Shown here piece by piece: positions 1-9,054 of a DNA stretch of 64,000 bases. The notes under the pieces were generated by a model, which saw only the letters and a program-made list of their open reading frames with translations, had not been told where the DNA came from and did no database searches. Every line of letters starts with the position of its first letter. Within the stretch, counting starts at the first letter, position 1. This DNA is from Asticcacaulis currens. GTDB taxonomy: Bacteria > Pseudomonadota > Alphaproteobacteria > Caulobacterales > Caulobacteraceae. The stretch is taken from positions 352,760-416,759 of the forward strand of contig NZ_JAQQKW010000004.1 of the NCBI RefSeq assembly GCF_028550395.1. Direction: 5' to 3'. A program made the position numbers and the translations under genes.

Positions 1-1
1 T

Positions 2-424
2 CTGAACAAGGTTCTGCATAAGCTGGCGGAAAACCCCAGCCTGTTCTTCTATAAGCTCCAGTCCTCAGCCTATAAGTTTCTGTGGCTACTGATCCCCATC
101 TCTTTACCCTTCATCTGGCTGATGTTTGCATGGCGAAAGGATGTGGCGCTGTATGACCATGCCGTGTTCGCCACCTATTCGCTATCGGCCATGATGCTGC
201 TGATGGTCGTGCTGCATCTTCTGTCGCTGGCCGGTGTGCCGGACGCTATCTATGGCTGGACCTTGGTGCTATTGCCCCCCTTCCACATGTACCGACAATT
301 GCGGGGCACTTATGGCGTCAGCCGTTTTGGTGGCCTTTGGCGCGTCGCTTTCCTTCTGGTCTCTGCCGGCGTGTCATCGCTGATCTTTGCCCTGCTGCTG
401 ATCGAAATGCTTATGGCGCACTGA
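2..424 (+). CDS. DUF3667 family membrane protein, 3' end only
   Basis: The reading frame is open from the left window edge, so the gene starts outside the window and only the last ~140 residues are seen. The segment begins LNKVLHKLAENPSLFFYKLQ and continues with a phrase typical of DUF3667 proteins (SLPFIWLMFAWRK, then YDHAVFATYSLS). About four hydrophobic segments follow one another to the C-terminus, which indicates an integral inner-membrane protein. The family has no assigned biochemical function. The internal ATG at 122 is in the same frame but lies mid-domain and is not the true start. The gene converges with the glycerate kinase gene, leaving only 8 bases between them. Confidence 0.75.
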   Translation: MNKVLHKLAENPSLFFYKLQSSAYKFLWLLIPISLPFIWLMFAWRKDVALYDHAVFATYSLSAMMLLMVVLHLLSLAGVPDAIYGWTLVLLPPFHMYRQLRGTYGVSRFGGLWRVAFLLVSAGVSSLIFALLLIEMLMAH

Positions 425-432
425 GATAAACC

Positions 433-1236
433 TTAAGGCGTAGGCTCCCGGTCCGGCCCTAGACGGATATTCAGATCCGCATAGCCGGGCATGTCTTCAA
501 GGATATGGTGCGTCAGCCGTTCATAATGGGCGATAAATCGCCTCAGAGCTGCTGCGTCCATCAGGCGGGACGTATCACTTCCCTCTGAGTGTAATCTGCG
601 TCGCAGGGCCTCTTCCTGCTGGGTGCGCCAGCCTTGCACCACCTCGAAGCCCGGCGCGGCCAAGAGAATTAGCCGATCGAGACGCGAAAACAGATCGGCA
701 TAGGGTCCGGCCAACTGTTGATTCACATAGGTTCGCCACACGCCGTCCCGATCTTCGTCGCGTTCCAGCGCGTTGACGGGGGTGCGTAAGGCGCTCTCCC
801 GCTGTGGTCGCGCCCCGACGCACCAGCCTTCAAACAGGACCAGGTCCGGGGCAACGATCTGCGGCCAGTCGGCACGCGGCACAGGGTGATCCGTCGCCTT
901 GTCAAAGCGCGGCAGGTCCACCCGTGCCCCGGCTTTCAGCGCATGAAGCACCGAGATACCCAGACCGACATCATGCGTGCCCGGTACACCGCGCGTGGCG
1001 AACAGGGGATGTACTGAAACCGGCCGCTGATCGGGTGGCAGATAGAGATCATCCAGCGACAGGACGCCGACGCGCAGGCCTCTCTCGGCAAATCTCTGAT
1101 GCACCCCTTCGGCAATAGTTGATTTTCCACAGCCCTGCGCCCCGCATAGCCCGATAAGGCGCACCCCTTCGCGGTGCCAGCCGTCGATAGCGTCCACGAC
1201 CAGACGGGCCGCCGGAAGATCAGGCAATAGGGTCAA
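433..1236 (-). CDS. D-glycerate 3-kinase (GLYK-type P-loop kinase)
   Basis: A 267-aa cytosolic kinase of the phosphoribulokinase/uridine kinase fold. The P-loop GAQGCGKST is at residues 32-40 and is followed by the LSLDDLYLP segment typical of plant- and yeast-type glycerate kinases. The expected reaction is ATP-dependent phosphorylation of D-glycerate to 3-phosphoglycerate. Its start overlaps the end of the upstream 2-hydroxyacid dehydrogenase gene by 17 bases, so the two are probably translated together. That pairing gives a short route from hydroxypyruvate or glyoxylate-derived intermediates through glycerate into glycolysis. The assignment rests on motifs. A related nucleoside-type kinase is possible but less likely, given the dehydrogenase partner. 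Confidence 0.8.
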   Translation of the reverse strand: MTLLPDLPAARLVVDAIDGWHREGVRLIGLCGAQGCGKSTIAEGVHQRFAERGLRVGVLSLDDLYLPPDQRPVSVHPLFATRGVPGTHDVGLGISVLHALKAGARVDLPRFDKATDHPVPRADWPQIVAPDLVLFEGWCVGARPQRESALRTPVNALERDEDRDGVWRTYVNQQLAGPYADLFSRLDRLILLAAPGFEVVQGWRTQQEEALRRRLHSEGSDTSRLMDAAALRRFIAHYERLTHHILEDMPGYADLNIRLGPDREPTP

Positions 1237-2188
1237 TCAGCGCCTCCCCGGTAAAGAAGCGATCAAGATTATAGGCCGCGCGCAGACCCATCTCGTCACG
1301 GGTTTCGCGCGTCGCCGAGCCCAGATGCGGCAACAGGACGACATTATCGAGCGCCAGCAGGTCCGGATGAACCTGCGGTTCGCGCTCATAGACATCAAGC
1401 CCGGCGGCCCAGATCGTTCCGGCTTTCAGGGCTGCCGCCAGATCGGCCTCATGCACGACTGAGCCACGCGCTGTATTGATCACGATGGCGGAGGGCTTCA
1501 TCCGCCGGAGTAGGTTCGCATCGACCAGATACCGCGTCGCTTCGCCGCCCGGCGTATGCAGTGACAGCACATCGGCTTCGGCCGCCAGGGCCTCAAGCGA
1601 ACCCAAATATCGCGCCCCCAGTTGCGCCTCAATCTCCGGCGCAACGCGATGGCGGCTGTGATAGGCAATCTGCATCCCTAGTGCGGCTTTAGTCTTATGG
1701 GCGGTCGCTTGTCCGATGCGCCCGAAGCCGACAAGACCTAGCGTCTTGCCGCTTAGACCCTGCCCCAGAAATTGCGTCGGTTTCCAGCCGCTCCAGCGCC
1801 CGTCGCGCAAACCGCGCTCGGCCTCAGACGCGCGACGGCTGGTCATCAGCATCAGCATAAGGGCAATCTCGGCCGTCGCTTCGGTCAGCACATCGGGTGT
1901 ATTGGAGACGCGGATACCGGCAGCTTTGGCGGCCTCAAGGTCGATATGTTCAAATCCCGCACCAAAGTTGGCGATCATCCGCACCCGTGTGCCACGGCGT
2001 AAAATCTCTTTGGTGAGTTTATCAGTTACGGTAGGGCACAGGGCATCGTAATCGTCCATAGCCGAGATCAGTTGCGCTTGCGTCAGCGGCACGCCGGTCT
2101 CATTCACCGTCACCTCATAACGGTCCCTGAGATAGGCGAAGGCCCCTTCGGGCCATGGACGGGTCAGCAAAATCTTGGGGAGGGACAT
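1220..2188 (-). CDS. D-2-hydroxyacid dehydrogenase, glyoxylate/hydroxypyruvate reductase type
   Basis: A 322-aa NAD(P)-dependent dehydrogenase of the D-isomer-specific family. It has the Rossmann motif GLVGFGRIGQA, the catalytic Arg in NTARGS, the Glu in YEREP and the catalytic His in LLPHLGSAT. The second strand ends in HSRHR rather than an acidic residue, which in this family suggests a preference for NADPH, as in GhrB/GRHPR. The start MSLPKILL at 2188 is preceded by a good AAGGAG ribosome site. An upstream in-frame start at 2242 is less likely. It overlaps the glycerate kinase gene by 17 bases, which supports hydroxypyruvate or glyoxylate as substrate. The exact substrate is inferred. Confidence 0.82.
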   Translation of the reverse strand: MSLPKILLTRPWPEGAFAYLRDRYEVTVNETGVPLTQAQLISAMDDYDALCPTVTDKLTKEILRRGTRVRMIANFGAGFEHIDLEAAKAAGIRVSNTPDVLTEATAEIALMLMLMTSRRASEAERGLRDGRWSGWKPTQFLGQGLSGKTLGLVGFGRIGQATAHKTKAALGMQIAYHSRHRVAPEIEAQLGARYLGSLEALAAEADVLSLHTPGGEATRYLVDANLLRRMKPSAIVINTARGSVVHEADLAAALKAGTIWAAGLDVYEREPQVHPDLLALDNVVLLPHLGSATRETRDEMGLRAAYNLDRFFTGEALIDPIA

Positions 2189-2238
2189 GCGGGCTCCTTG
2201 CGTCGGAGCGTCCCTTGTCCCCCTCCCCTGCCCTGAAA

Positions 2239-3249
2239 TCAATCGGGAAAACCGCTCAGGACCGTTTTACCGATACTGGAACCCGCCTCTATCTGTTCGT
2301 GCACGCGGATCAGGTTGGCAGCCGTGATCGGCCCGGCCTTCTGTGTCATTGTGGTGCGAATCTCACCGCGATCGACCATCGTTGAAACTGCGGTGAGCAG
2401 GCGGTGCTGTTCGTTCATATCCGGCGTCTGAAAAGCCGCGCGGGTGAACATGAATTCCCAGCTTAAGGTCACGCTCTTTCGCTTGAATGGAACGATGTCG
2501 AACGTGTCGGGGTCGTCGATCAGCACAATGTGGCCCTGTGGCTTGATTAGGGTCTTAAGGGCCTCATAATGCCGGTCGCTCGCCGTCAGGCTGGCGATAA
2601 AATCGACCTCTGTAATTCCAATTCGGCGCAGCTCTTCTGACAATGGGAGCCTGTGATTTATGACTGCGTGAGCACCCATTTTTCCAACCCATTGAACGGT
2701 TTCAGGGCGCGACGCCGTGGCAATCACTGTCAGGTTCGTCAGCCGCCGCGCCAACTGAATCAATATTGAACCAACACCTCCGGCACCGCCAATAACCAGC
2801 AGGGTGTGCGGGGCCGTCGTGGCGTCGCGTGACACCTTCAAACGCTCAAACAGAATCTCCCAGGCGGTTATCGTCGTCAGCGGCAGAGCGGCGGCTTCGG
2901 CAAAGCTCAGGGTTTTGGGTTTGGCACCCACGATGCGTTCATCGACAGCGTGATACTGGGCATTTGTGCCCGGCCGTGTGATATCCCCGGCGTAAAACAC
3001 CTCATCACCCGGCTGAAACAGGGTGACCTCGGCTCCCACAGACTCTACGACGCCCGCCGCATCGAATCCTAGGACGCGCGACTGGCCTTCGGTGGGGGCC
3101 GCAAACCGTCTCAGCTTCGTGTCCGCCGGGTTGACGGAAACCGCTTTGACCCGAACGATCAGATCGCGCGACCCCGGCAATGGTTCGGGCAGATCTATAT
3201 CCCGCAGCACAGCGGCGGGACCGGTTTGGCTGTATCCTATGGCCTTCAT
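2239..3249 (-). CDS. Zinc-independent alcohol dehydrogenase family (MDR) oxidoreductase
   Basis: A 336-aa medium-chain dehydrogenase/reductase. The N-terminal GroES-like domain begins MKAIGYSQTGPAAVL and carries the VNPADTKLR phrase typical of the zinc-binding alcohol dehydrogenase family (YogA/ZADH-like) proteins. A nucleotide-binding motif VIGGAGGVGSILIQLA lies around residues 150-165. The cysteine and histidine ligands of the catalytic zinc of true alcohol dehydrogenases are absent, so a quinone or enone reductase activity with NADPH is more likely. Its stop lies about 50 bases upstream of the start of the hydroxyacid dehydrogenase, so co-transcription is possible. The substrate cannot be read from the sequence. 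Confidence 0.8.
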   Translation of the reverse strand: MKAIGYSQTGPAAVLRDIDLPEPLPGSRDLIVRVKAVSVNPADTKLRRFAAPTEGQSRVLGFDAAGVVESVGAEVTLFQPGDEVFYAGDITRPGTNAQYHAVDERIVGAKPKTLSFAEAAALPLTTITAWEILFERLKVSRDATTAPHTLLVIGGAGGVGSILIQLARRLTNLTVIATASRPETVQWVGKMGAHAVINHRLPLSEELRRIGITEVDFIASLTASDRHYEALKTLIKPQGHIVLIDDPDTFDIVPFKRKSVTLSWEFMFTRAAFQTPDMNEQHRLLTAVSTMVDRGEIRTTMTQKAGPITAANLIRVHEQIEAGSSIGKTVLSGFPD

Positions 3250-3350
3250 CTGAGCCTCCTCATCGGCAAGGAACGATGACAGCCATATAATTCATTCACA
3301 GAAATGAAAAATGACTAATTTTGCATGATTTTCATTCGAAATTGAATAAG

Positions 3351-4229
3351 CTAAAGATGCGAGGGGACGGTTTGTACCACGTGGTCAATAAGCGCCCGCA
3401 GGCGCGCCATGGGTTTCAGATCGGCGTGATAGGCGGCAAACACCTCCCGTCCAGGTGCATCTTCACCCAGATCGACGGGCACCAGCCCCATCGGACGCGC
3501 GATCAGGGTGGGCAGGACCGCCAGACCGCGCCCCGCGGCGGCCGCCATGGCTTGAAGATCGCGGCTGTTGGAGCGAAATGCCGGCTGCGCCAGTGGCAAA
3601 AGGCGTTGCACCCACACGACATCGCTCAGATGCCCCAAGGCTTCGTCCATCAAAATCAACTGATGATTCCCACCCTCACCTGCTTCGGGTAGCCCGTGCC
3701 GGTTAAGATAGCTGGCCGAGGCATAGAGGCCATAACCAATGGTGGTCACCTTGCGCTGCACAGCATTACCGCCCGGAGATCCGCCAAAACGAAACACCAG
3801 ATCGGCCTCGCGCCGGTCAAGATCAAGCGCACGCGTATCGACAACGGCCTCAATCACGACCTGCGGATGCGCCGCCATAAAATCTTCGAACACTGGCATC
3901 AGTACATGGTTGAAAAACCATTCGGAGGAAGACACCCTTATCGGGCCGGAGAGCGCCTGCTGTGCCCCGCTGAGGCCGCGGGACAGGGCCAAAACCTCGT
4001 CCTCCATGGCGCGCGCGTGGCCCGCGACCACCAGACCCAGCCCTGTGGCCACCAGACCGCGCGTCGTGCGTTGAAACAGGCGCTCGCCAAAGGCCGTCTC
4101 AGCGGCCTCCAGCCGCCGTCCCATGGTGGGCTGACTGAGGCCCAAGGACTTGCCCGCCGCCGACAGCGTCCCTTCGCGATGGATGGCCAGCACCAGACGC
4201 AGATCGTCCCACGACAGGATTTGCGCCAT
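3351..4229 (-). CDS. LysR family transcriptional regulator
   Basis: A 292-aa regulator with an N-terminal winged helix-turn-helix (DLRLVLAIHREGTLSAAGKS, then LGLSQPTMGRRLEAAE) and a C-terminal substrate-binding domain with two alpha/beta lobes. I place the start at the ATG MAQILSWDDL (4229), because the HTH begins right after it. An upstream TTG at 4271 would add 14 residues unlike the family. It is transcribed in the same direction as the MDR oxidoreductase and 101 bases ahead of it. This differs from the usual divergent LysR layout, so the oxidoreductase gene is a likely but unproven target. Inducer unknown. Confidence 0.85.
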   Translation of the reverse strand: MAQILSWDDLRLVLAIHREGTLSAAGKSLGLSQPTMGRRLEAAETAFGERLFQRTTRGLVATGLGLVVAGHARAMEDEVLALSRGLSGAQQALSGPIRVSSSEWFFNHVLMPVFEDFMAAHPQVVIEAVVDTRALDLDRREADLVFRFGGSPGGNAVQRKVTTIGYGLYASASYLNRHGLPEAGEGGNHQLILMDEALGHLSDVVWVQRLLPLAQPAFRSNSRDLQAMAAAAGRGLAVLPTLIARPMGLVPVDLGEDAPGREVFAAYHADLKPMARLRALIDHVVQTVPSHL

Positions 4230-4420
4230 ATCCAGTCGATTTTGAATAGAATCTGCCACGAATAACCTCAAATCTCAAAAAATGAATGGAGGTTAGTCGT
4301 ATTGGGCGGAAACACAAGCCCGCTCAAAAAGGAAGAGACGACGCAGCCAGAGGGGGCCTTCTGCGTCGTCTCTCTGCAATCGCGCCTTACTCACGCAACG
4401 CGACTGAAGCCTGTGGGGGG

Positions 4421-6109
4421 TTACGCCGCCCGGACCGTCGCCAGGAAGTGGTCCATTTCGTGACGCAGCCGCTCAGCCTGCTGGGCCAGTTCACCCGATG
4501 AGCTGAGCACCTGCGCCGCCGCATCGCCCGTCTGTTCCGAGGCTCTGGCCACGCCTGTGATGTTGATCGTGACTTCCTGCGTGCCCAGCGACGCCTGATT
4601 GACCGCCTGAATGATCTCGCGCGTTGCGGCCGACTGCTGCTCCACGGCCGCGGAAATCATCGCATTGGTGGTGTCGATATTCTGGATGGTCGAGGTGATG
4701 GTGCGGAACGCCATCGCCGCTTTCGAGGTCGATTCCTGTATTTGGCTGATACGTTCGGAAATATCCGTCGTCGCCTTGGCCGTCTGACCAGCCAGCGCCT
4801 TGACCTCTGAGGCCACAACCGCGAAGCCCTTACCCGCCTCGCCGGCACGTGCCGACTCAATGGTCGCATTGAGCGCCAGTAGGTTGGTCTGCCCGGCGAG
4901 CCCCGCGATCAGATCGACGATCCCGTTGATCGAATTCGCCACTTCGCTCAGTTCATTGACCACTTCGCCGGCGGCATCTGCCTGCGAGACGGCGGCGCGT
5001 GAGGTTTCAGCCGAAGAGGCCACCTGACGCCCGATTTCGCCGACTGACGCGCCCATTTCCTCCGCCGCCGAGGCGACAGACGTCACATTGGTCCCCGCCT
5101 CTTCGGCGGCCGAAGAGACGGCGATCGACTGGGCGGCGGTCTCCTGCGCCGTAGCGGTCAGTTGCGAGGCTGAGGCCTGCATTTCCGTGGCCGCCGCCGA
5201 CACCATGGCCACAACCTGCCCGACCGAAGCTTCGAAATCATCCGCCAGTTTCAGCATAGCGCGGCGACGGTCTTCCTCAGCGCGCTTTTTCATAACTTCG
5301 GCTTCAGCACGAAGCGTCTCGGCATCCATCAGGCCCTGACGGAAGACTTCGAGTGTCTGGGCCATGGTCCCGATTTCGTCGCCACGCGTCTGACCGTCAA
5401 TTTTAAGATCCAGCGCGCCCTTCGACACCTGCGCCATCTGATCGGTGATGCGGCGGATTGAGCCGACAATGTCGGCAAAAGCAATAAAGGAGGCGAGTGC
5501 CGTGACCAGGAGGACGATGGCAATGGAGATGACAAGTCCCATCAGGGTTTCCGTCTTTGTCTTTTCCCCGATCGCCTGGATAGCGGCTTCATTCAGCTTC
5601 TGTTTGGCGTCCACAGCGTTACGAATGTCTGTCGTCAGTTTATCCACATCCCCGGCCTGAGATGCCAACTCGACGGCTAACGCCGCCTGCTCGTTGTTTT
5701 TCGCCATGGGCAGGTAACGGTTACGAATTGTGTCGGAAAGCGCGACAAAGCGGTCCTTCAGCGGTTCGAAATCTGCCTTATAGTCGGGGGCCGCCTTGAT
5801 TAGTTGCTCATAGCGTTGAAGGAAGCGCTCATCCGACTTTTGTATCTGGGTCTCGTAAATCTCACAGGCCGGGCTTGGGCAGCTCTGAAACGCCAGTGCG
5901 TTGATGGCCCCGTCGATGGCAAACACATTCTGGTTCATGCGCGCCCCGGCCAGAAGCGCGGCATCCGACGAGGTTATGATATTTTGATAGGTGTCTTCAG
6001 CGTGCGCCCGATTGGCATTTTGCCACAAAGTCATGCCGATGGAGGACAAACCAAAGGCCGCGATAATGGCCAGAATCTTGGTGCCGATCTTGATATCCGA
6101 CAGTTTCAT
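4421..6109 (-). CDS. Methyl-accepting chemotaxis protein
   Basis: A 562-aa transmembrane chemoreceptor. One membrane helix lies near the N-terminus ([19 protein letters not shown]). A periplasmic helical sensor of about 150 residues follows, containing a CPSPACE cysteine pair, then a second helix ([20 protein letters not shown]), a HAMP linker and a long coiled-coil signalling domain. The CheA/CheW-binding hairpin tip is intact ([20 protein letters not shown]). The start MKLSDIKIG at 6109 has an AGGAGAG ribosome site, so the longer frame upstream is not needed. Family knowledge: it relays ligand binding to CheA. The ligand is unknown. It is divergent from parA. Confidence 0.9.
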   Translation of the reverse strand: MKLSDIKIGTKILAIIAAFGLSSIGMTLWQNANRAHAEDTYQNIITSSDAALLAGARMNQNVFAIDGAINALAFQSCPSPACEIYETQIQKSDERFLQRYEQLIKAAPDYKADFEPLKDRFVALSDTIRNRYLPMAKNNEQAALAVELASQAGDVDKLTTDIRNAVDAKQKLNEAAIQAIGEKTKTETLMGLVISIAIVLLVTALASFIAFADIVGSIRRITDQMAQVSKGALDLKIDGQTRGDEIGTMAQTLEVFRQGLMDAETLRAEAEVMKKRAEEDRRRAMLKLADDFEASVGQVVAMVSAAATEMQASASQLTATAQETAAQSIAVSSAAEEAGTNVTSVASAAEEMGASVGEIGRQVASSAETSRAAVSQADAAGEVVNELSEVANSINGIVDLIAGLAGQTNLLALNATIESARAGEAGKGFAVVASEVKALAGQTAKATTDISERISQIQESTSKAAMAFRTITSTIQNIDTTNAMISAAVEQQSAATREIIQAVNQASLGTQEVTINITGVARASEQTGDAAAQVLSSSGELAQQAERLRHEMDHFLATVRAA

Positions 6110-6430
6110 ACGCCTCTCCTGCACTGAGGACGGCTTCCTTCTGGCCGCCACTAAACTCGTTCGATGCGCTTTAGCGGCAGCCAGTGATTAATAGGGCGGC
6201 AACCATACGCATACCATTGATATTTGATTTTGTTCCTCAAGCCTTGCCGAGCGGTTAACGTCTGAAACTTTTTTGAAAACGTTTAACCGGGCGTTTTTTT
6301 AGTAAAAGCCGCCTTTATCCACAGCGGTTTGAGCGATTATGCTTAACAAAATATTTACCGCTTGGCGCGATTGAAGCTTTATGGATAAATTTCCACAATA
6401 TTTCATTCAATGGTGTTCGGAGGCGTTAAA
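6110..6430. promoter_or_regulatory. AT-rich region upstream of parA with inverted repeat and DnaA boxes
   Basis: This gap separates the divergent chemoreceptor and parA genes and is much richer in A+T than its surroundings. It holds an imperfect inverted repeat with arms GGTTAACGT (6253-6261) and ACGTTTAACC (6279-6288), followed by GGGCG and seven T. It also holds an exact DnaA box TTATCCACA at 6315-6323 and a near match on the other strand at 6380-6388. ParA proteins with an N-terminal HTH usually repress their own promoter, so the inverted repeat is a candidate operator (inference). The ribosome site GGAGG at 6419-6423 selects the GTG at 6431 as the parA start. Confidence 0.55.
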
Positions 6431-7666
6431 GTGAACGCAAATCATTGGAATAATGAGGAGTTTCATCCTCACCTTGCCGAAGCTGAGCGAATCACCCAGC
6501 TGGCGCAGGCCGGTGAGCAGATGGTTGAGCGTTTGCGCCGTACCGCCTTCCTCCCCGGGGCCACCAAGGCGCTAAATGTACGTCTGGGCATCGCCGAAGC
6601 CGCTGAATTGCTGGGATGCTCCACCAACCGCATTCGGATGGCCGAACAGGATGGCCGCCTGCCACCCCCGCCCGAAAGCGATACGGGGCGACGTCTTGGC
6701 TATGATATTCCAGCGCTCCTCAATATGCGGCAAGTATTGGGCGCGTCGCCGCGTCGCTCTCCGGAAGACCCGCCGGCCATTATCACGGTGCAAAACTTCA
6801 AAGGCGGCGTCGGTAAATCGACCGTCACGACGCATCTGGCCCACTATCTGGCGGTTCAGGGCTACCGCGTACTGGTCGTCGATTGCGACAGTCAGGCGAC
6901 CACCACCACCCTGTTCGGCTTCAATCCGCACTTTGCCATCCGCCGCGAAGAGACCCTCTACCCCTATCTATCGATCGAGCCGACCGAAGACAGCCTGCAC
7001 TATGCGGTCAAATCGACCATCTGGCCCAATGTCGATCTGATCCCCTCCAATCTTCAGATGTTCGACGTCGAATATGAACTGGCAGCGGCCGGGTCCGGAG
7101 GCGGCGGCACGCTGGCCTCGCGCTTTCGCAAGCTGAAGCAGGGGCTCAATGAACTGGCGCAAAACTACGATGTTGTCCTGCTCGATCCGCCCCCGGCGCT
7201 GGGCACGATTTCGTTGGCGGTGATGCAGGCGGCCAATGCGCTTCTCGTGCCTCTGGCGGCCACGACGCCCGACTTCTGCTCGACCGTGCAGTTCCTGTCC
7301 ATGATGTCGCAGGTGATCACCCAGCTTCAGGAGGCCGGCATTCAGGTCGAATACGACTTCTGCCGCCTGATCTGCTCAAAGTTCAATTCCAACGACCCGA
7401 GCCATGCCATGATCCAGCGCATCATGGAGCAATCCTTCGGTCCGGCGCTCTTACCTATCCCCATACTCGAGTCCGCCGAAATCAGCCACGCGGCGCTGCG
7501 CATGATGACCGTCTATGAGCTGGAAAAGCCTGTGGGCACACCGAAAACCCACAAACGCTGCCGCAGCAATATCGACGAGGCGATGGGCCAGATCGAAAAA
7601 CTTATCCGCCTGCGCTGGGGACGGGTGGATAATGAGAAGGGCGCGGCACTGGCCGCTGCCCTGTAG
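6431..7666 (+). CDS. parA: ParA/RepA-type partition ATPase with N-terminal HTH
   Basis: A 411-aa type Ia partition ATPase. It has an N-terminal DNA-binding region with a MerR-like helix-turn-helix (residues about 53-78, LGIAEAAELLGCSTNRIRM) and a deviant Walker A motif KGGVGKST at 124-131. A VVDCDSQ segment follows, then the Walker B-like LLDPPPALG. Start choice: the GTG at 6431 has GGAGG seven bases upstream, whereas the ATG at 6410 has no ribosome site. The protein moves ParB-bound DNA to daughter cells and probably represses its own promoter. parB follows after 11 bases. The size and HTH resemble RepA of repABC replicons, but the initiator downstream is of a different family. Confidence 0.92.
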   Translation: MNANHWNNEEFHPHLAEAERITQLAQAGEQMVERLRRTAFLPGATKALNVRLGIAEAAELLGCSTNRIRMAEQDGRLPPPPESDTGRRLGYDIPALLNMRQVLGASPRRSPEDPPAIITVQNFKGGVGKSTVTTHLAHYLAVQGYRVLVVDCDSQATTTTLFGFNPHFAIRREETLYPYLSIEPTEDSLHYAVKSTIWPNVDLIPSNLQMFDVEYELAAAGSGGGGTLASRFRKLKQGLNELAQNYDVVLLDPPPALGTISLAVMQAANALLVPLAATTPDFCSTVQFLSMMSQVITQLQEAGIQVEYDFCRLICSKFNSNDPSHAMIQRIMEQSFGPALLPIPILESAEISHAALRMMTVYELEKPVGTPKTHKRCRSNIDEAMGQIEKLIRLRWGRVDNEKGAALAAAL

Positions 7667-7677
7667 GGGTTTACACC

Positions 7678-8760
7678 ATGTCCAAACGTCAGTCCGACTA
7701 TCTGTCCGCCCTGCTCAACGACGCGCTGGCCGAAAGCACGCCCGCACCGGCGGCCCCTGCCCGTCCTTCTCCGGCGGTTCCGGCCGCCCCGGCCTCCGCC
7801 TCCGTGCGATCGGCCACCACGCTTCTGGCGCGTGAATCCGCCCTGGCCCGTGTCGCCAATGGCGAGGTGAAGCAGGTCACCCAGCTTCTGCTCGACCCGG
7901 CGCGCGTGCGCATCTGGGCCGGGAACCCGCGTCATCAGGAGTCGCTCAACGAAGCCAATTGCCGTGAACTGATCGACGCCATTCTGGCCGAAGGCGGCCA
8001 AAAGGTCCCGGCGGTTGTCCGCCGCGTGGATAATGACCCTGAGCACGATTACGAGGTGATCGCCGGGTCCCGTCGCCACTGGGCCATCTCATGGTTGCGC
8101 GCCAACAACTATCCCGACATGATGTTCCTGGCGCAGGTCTATGCACTGGACGACGAGTCGGCCTTCCGCATCTCCGACATCGAAAACCGGGCGCGTAAGG
8201 ACGTCTCGGATTTTGAACGCGCCCGCACCTATCTGGCCGCGCTCGATCAGCACTATGGCGGCAAGCAGGTGCGTATGGCCGAACGCCTGCGTCTCTCGAA
8301 GGGCTGGCTGTCGAAAATGCTGAGCGTGGGTGCCCTGCCCGACTGGGCCGTCGCCGCCTTCGCCAGTCCCGCTGACATTCAGCTCGCCACCTGCTATCCG
8401 CTGGCGCAGCGTATCCAGTCCCTCGAAGCCGCCAACGACACCGAACTTCTGCCGTTGATGAAGGACGCTGCCGGAGAACTGGCGAAGATGCAGGCGCGCT
8501 TTCAGGGCGGCCCGATGGTCCCCGCAGCCGAGGTGGTGCGTCAGTTGCTCACCGTCGATGCACCCGCGCCTTCCGAAGACCGCAGCCTGCTCACCCTGCC
8601 CGCTCCGTCCGGCCGTCCGGCGCTCAGCATCATGTCGTCTAACCGCAACGGCGTGTCGCTGCGTCTGCACGCCGGATCGGGCGCTTCGGCGCGTGAACTG
8701 ACCGACCTGTTTCGCAAGGCGCTTGAGGCTTTGGACAAGCAGGGCAAGGGGCTGCGGTAA
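7678..8760 (+). CDS. parB: ParB/RepB-type centromere-binding protein
   Basis: A 360-aa partition protein. A proline/alanine-rich linker lies near residues 20-45. The ParB N-terminal domain has the GSRRHWAI box around residue 131 and the ENRARKDVSDFERARTYLAA segment, which corresponds to the conserved arginine motif of the ParB CTPase fold. A central HTH (MAERLRLSKGWLSKMLSVG) would contact parS. It lies 11 bases after parA, so the two form one operon. No perfect parS could be assigned by eye. A 14-base palindrome at 10390-10403 is one candidate. A hairpin overlaps its stop codon. Confidence 0.92.
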   Translation: MSKRQSDYLSALLNDALAESTPAPAAPARPSPAVPAAPASASVRSATTLLARESALARVANGEVKQVTQLLLDPARVRIWAGNPRHQESLNEANCRELIDAILAEGGQKVPAVVRRVDNDPEHDYEVIAGSRRHWAISWLRANNYPDMMFLAQVYALDDESAFRISDIENRARKDVSDFERARTYLAALDQHYGGKQVRMAERLRLSKGWLSKMLSVGALPDWAVAAFASPADIQLATCYPLAQRIQSLEAANDTELLPLMKDAAGELAKMQARFQGGPMVPAAEVVRQLLTVDAPAPSEDRSLLTLPAPSGRPALSIMSSNRNGVSLRLHAGSGASARELTDLFRKALEALDKQGKGLR

Positions 8761-8785
8761 AAAGTTTCTTCGAGGAAACTTTTTT
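8759..8785 (+). terminator. Intrinsic terminator-like hairpin after parB
   Basis: The arms AAAAAGTTTC (8759-8768) and GAAACTTTTT (8775-8784) pair perfectly over ten bases around a six-base loop. The stem begins within the TAA stop of parB and ends in a T-run. The stem is A/T-rich, so termination may be weak, and the symmetry would allow action in both directions. A second GC-rich hairpin (TTGGGGCC/GGCCCCAA, 8798-8816) follows directly. Confidence 0.55.
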
Positions 8786-9054
8786 GGTTTTTGGGGTTTG
8801 GGGCCTGTGGCCCCAAGTCTTTAGTCTTAAAGATCGACCCTCAGATTGTGGGGCATTATGCTCAAGCCGCGAAGCGGTAGGGCACTAAAGCGCCCCCACA
8901 CCCCGATACTCACCTCATCCTGAGAATCGGCGTATGAAAAAGTTTCCTCAAAGAAACTTTCCGGGGTCCGGGGCCTTGCGCTCAAGCAGCGAAGCGGTAA
9001 CGCACTAAGAAAACCCCGGAGCCTCACCTAACTTTCCTCATTTAAAATCCAGAC
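8786..9054. repeat. Repeated hairpin and 29-bp direct repeats between parB and the initiator gene
   Basis: The gap holds two similar units. Each has an AAAGTTTC/GAAACTTT hairpin (8761-8782 and 8939-8960), a G-rich stretch, and a 29-base element starting GCTCAAG (8860-8888 and 8980-9008) that matches at 26 of 29 positions. No coding frame is convincing here: two short minus-strand frames share similar peptides only because they read through the repeats. The units may be binding sites (partition or copy-control) or simple palindromic repeats. Function is not known. Confidence 0.5.

Noticed and set aside
8541..9027. Two short minus-strand frames with related peptides
   Set aside because: The similarity comes from the hairpin repeats they cross, and one overlaps the end of parB.
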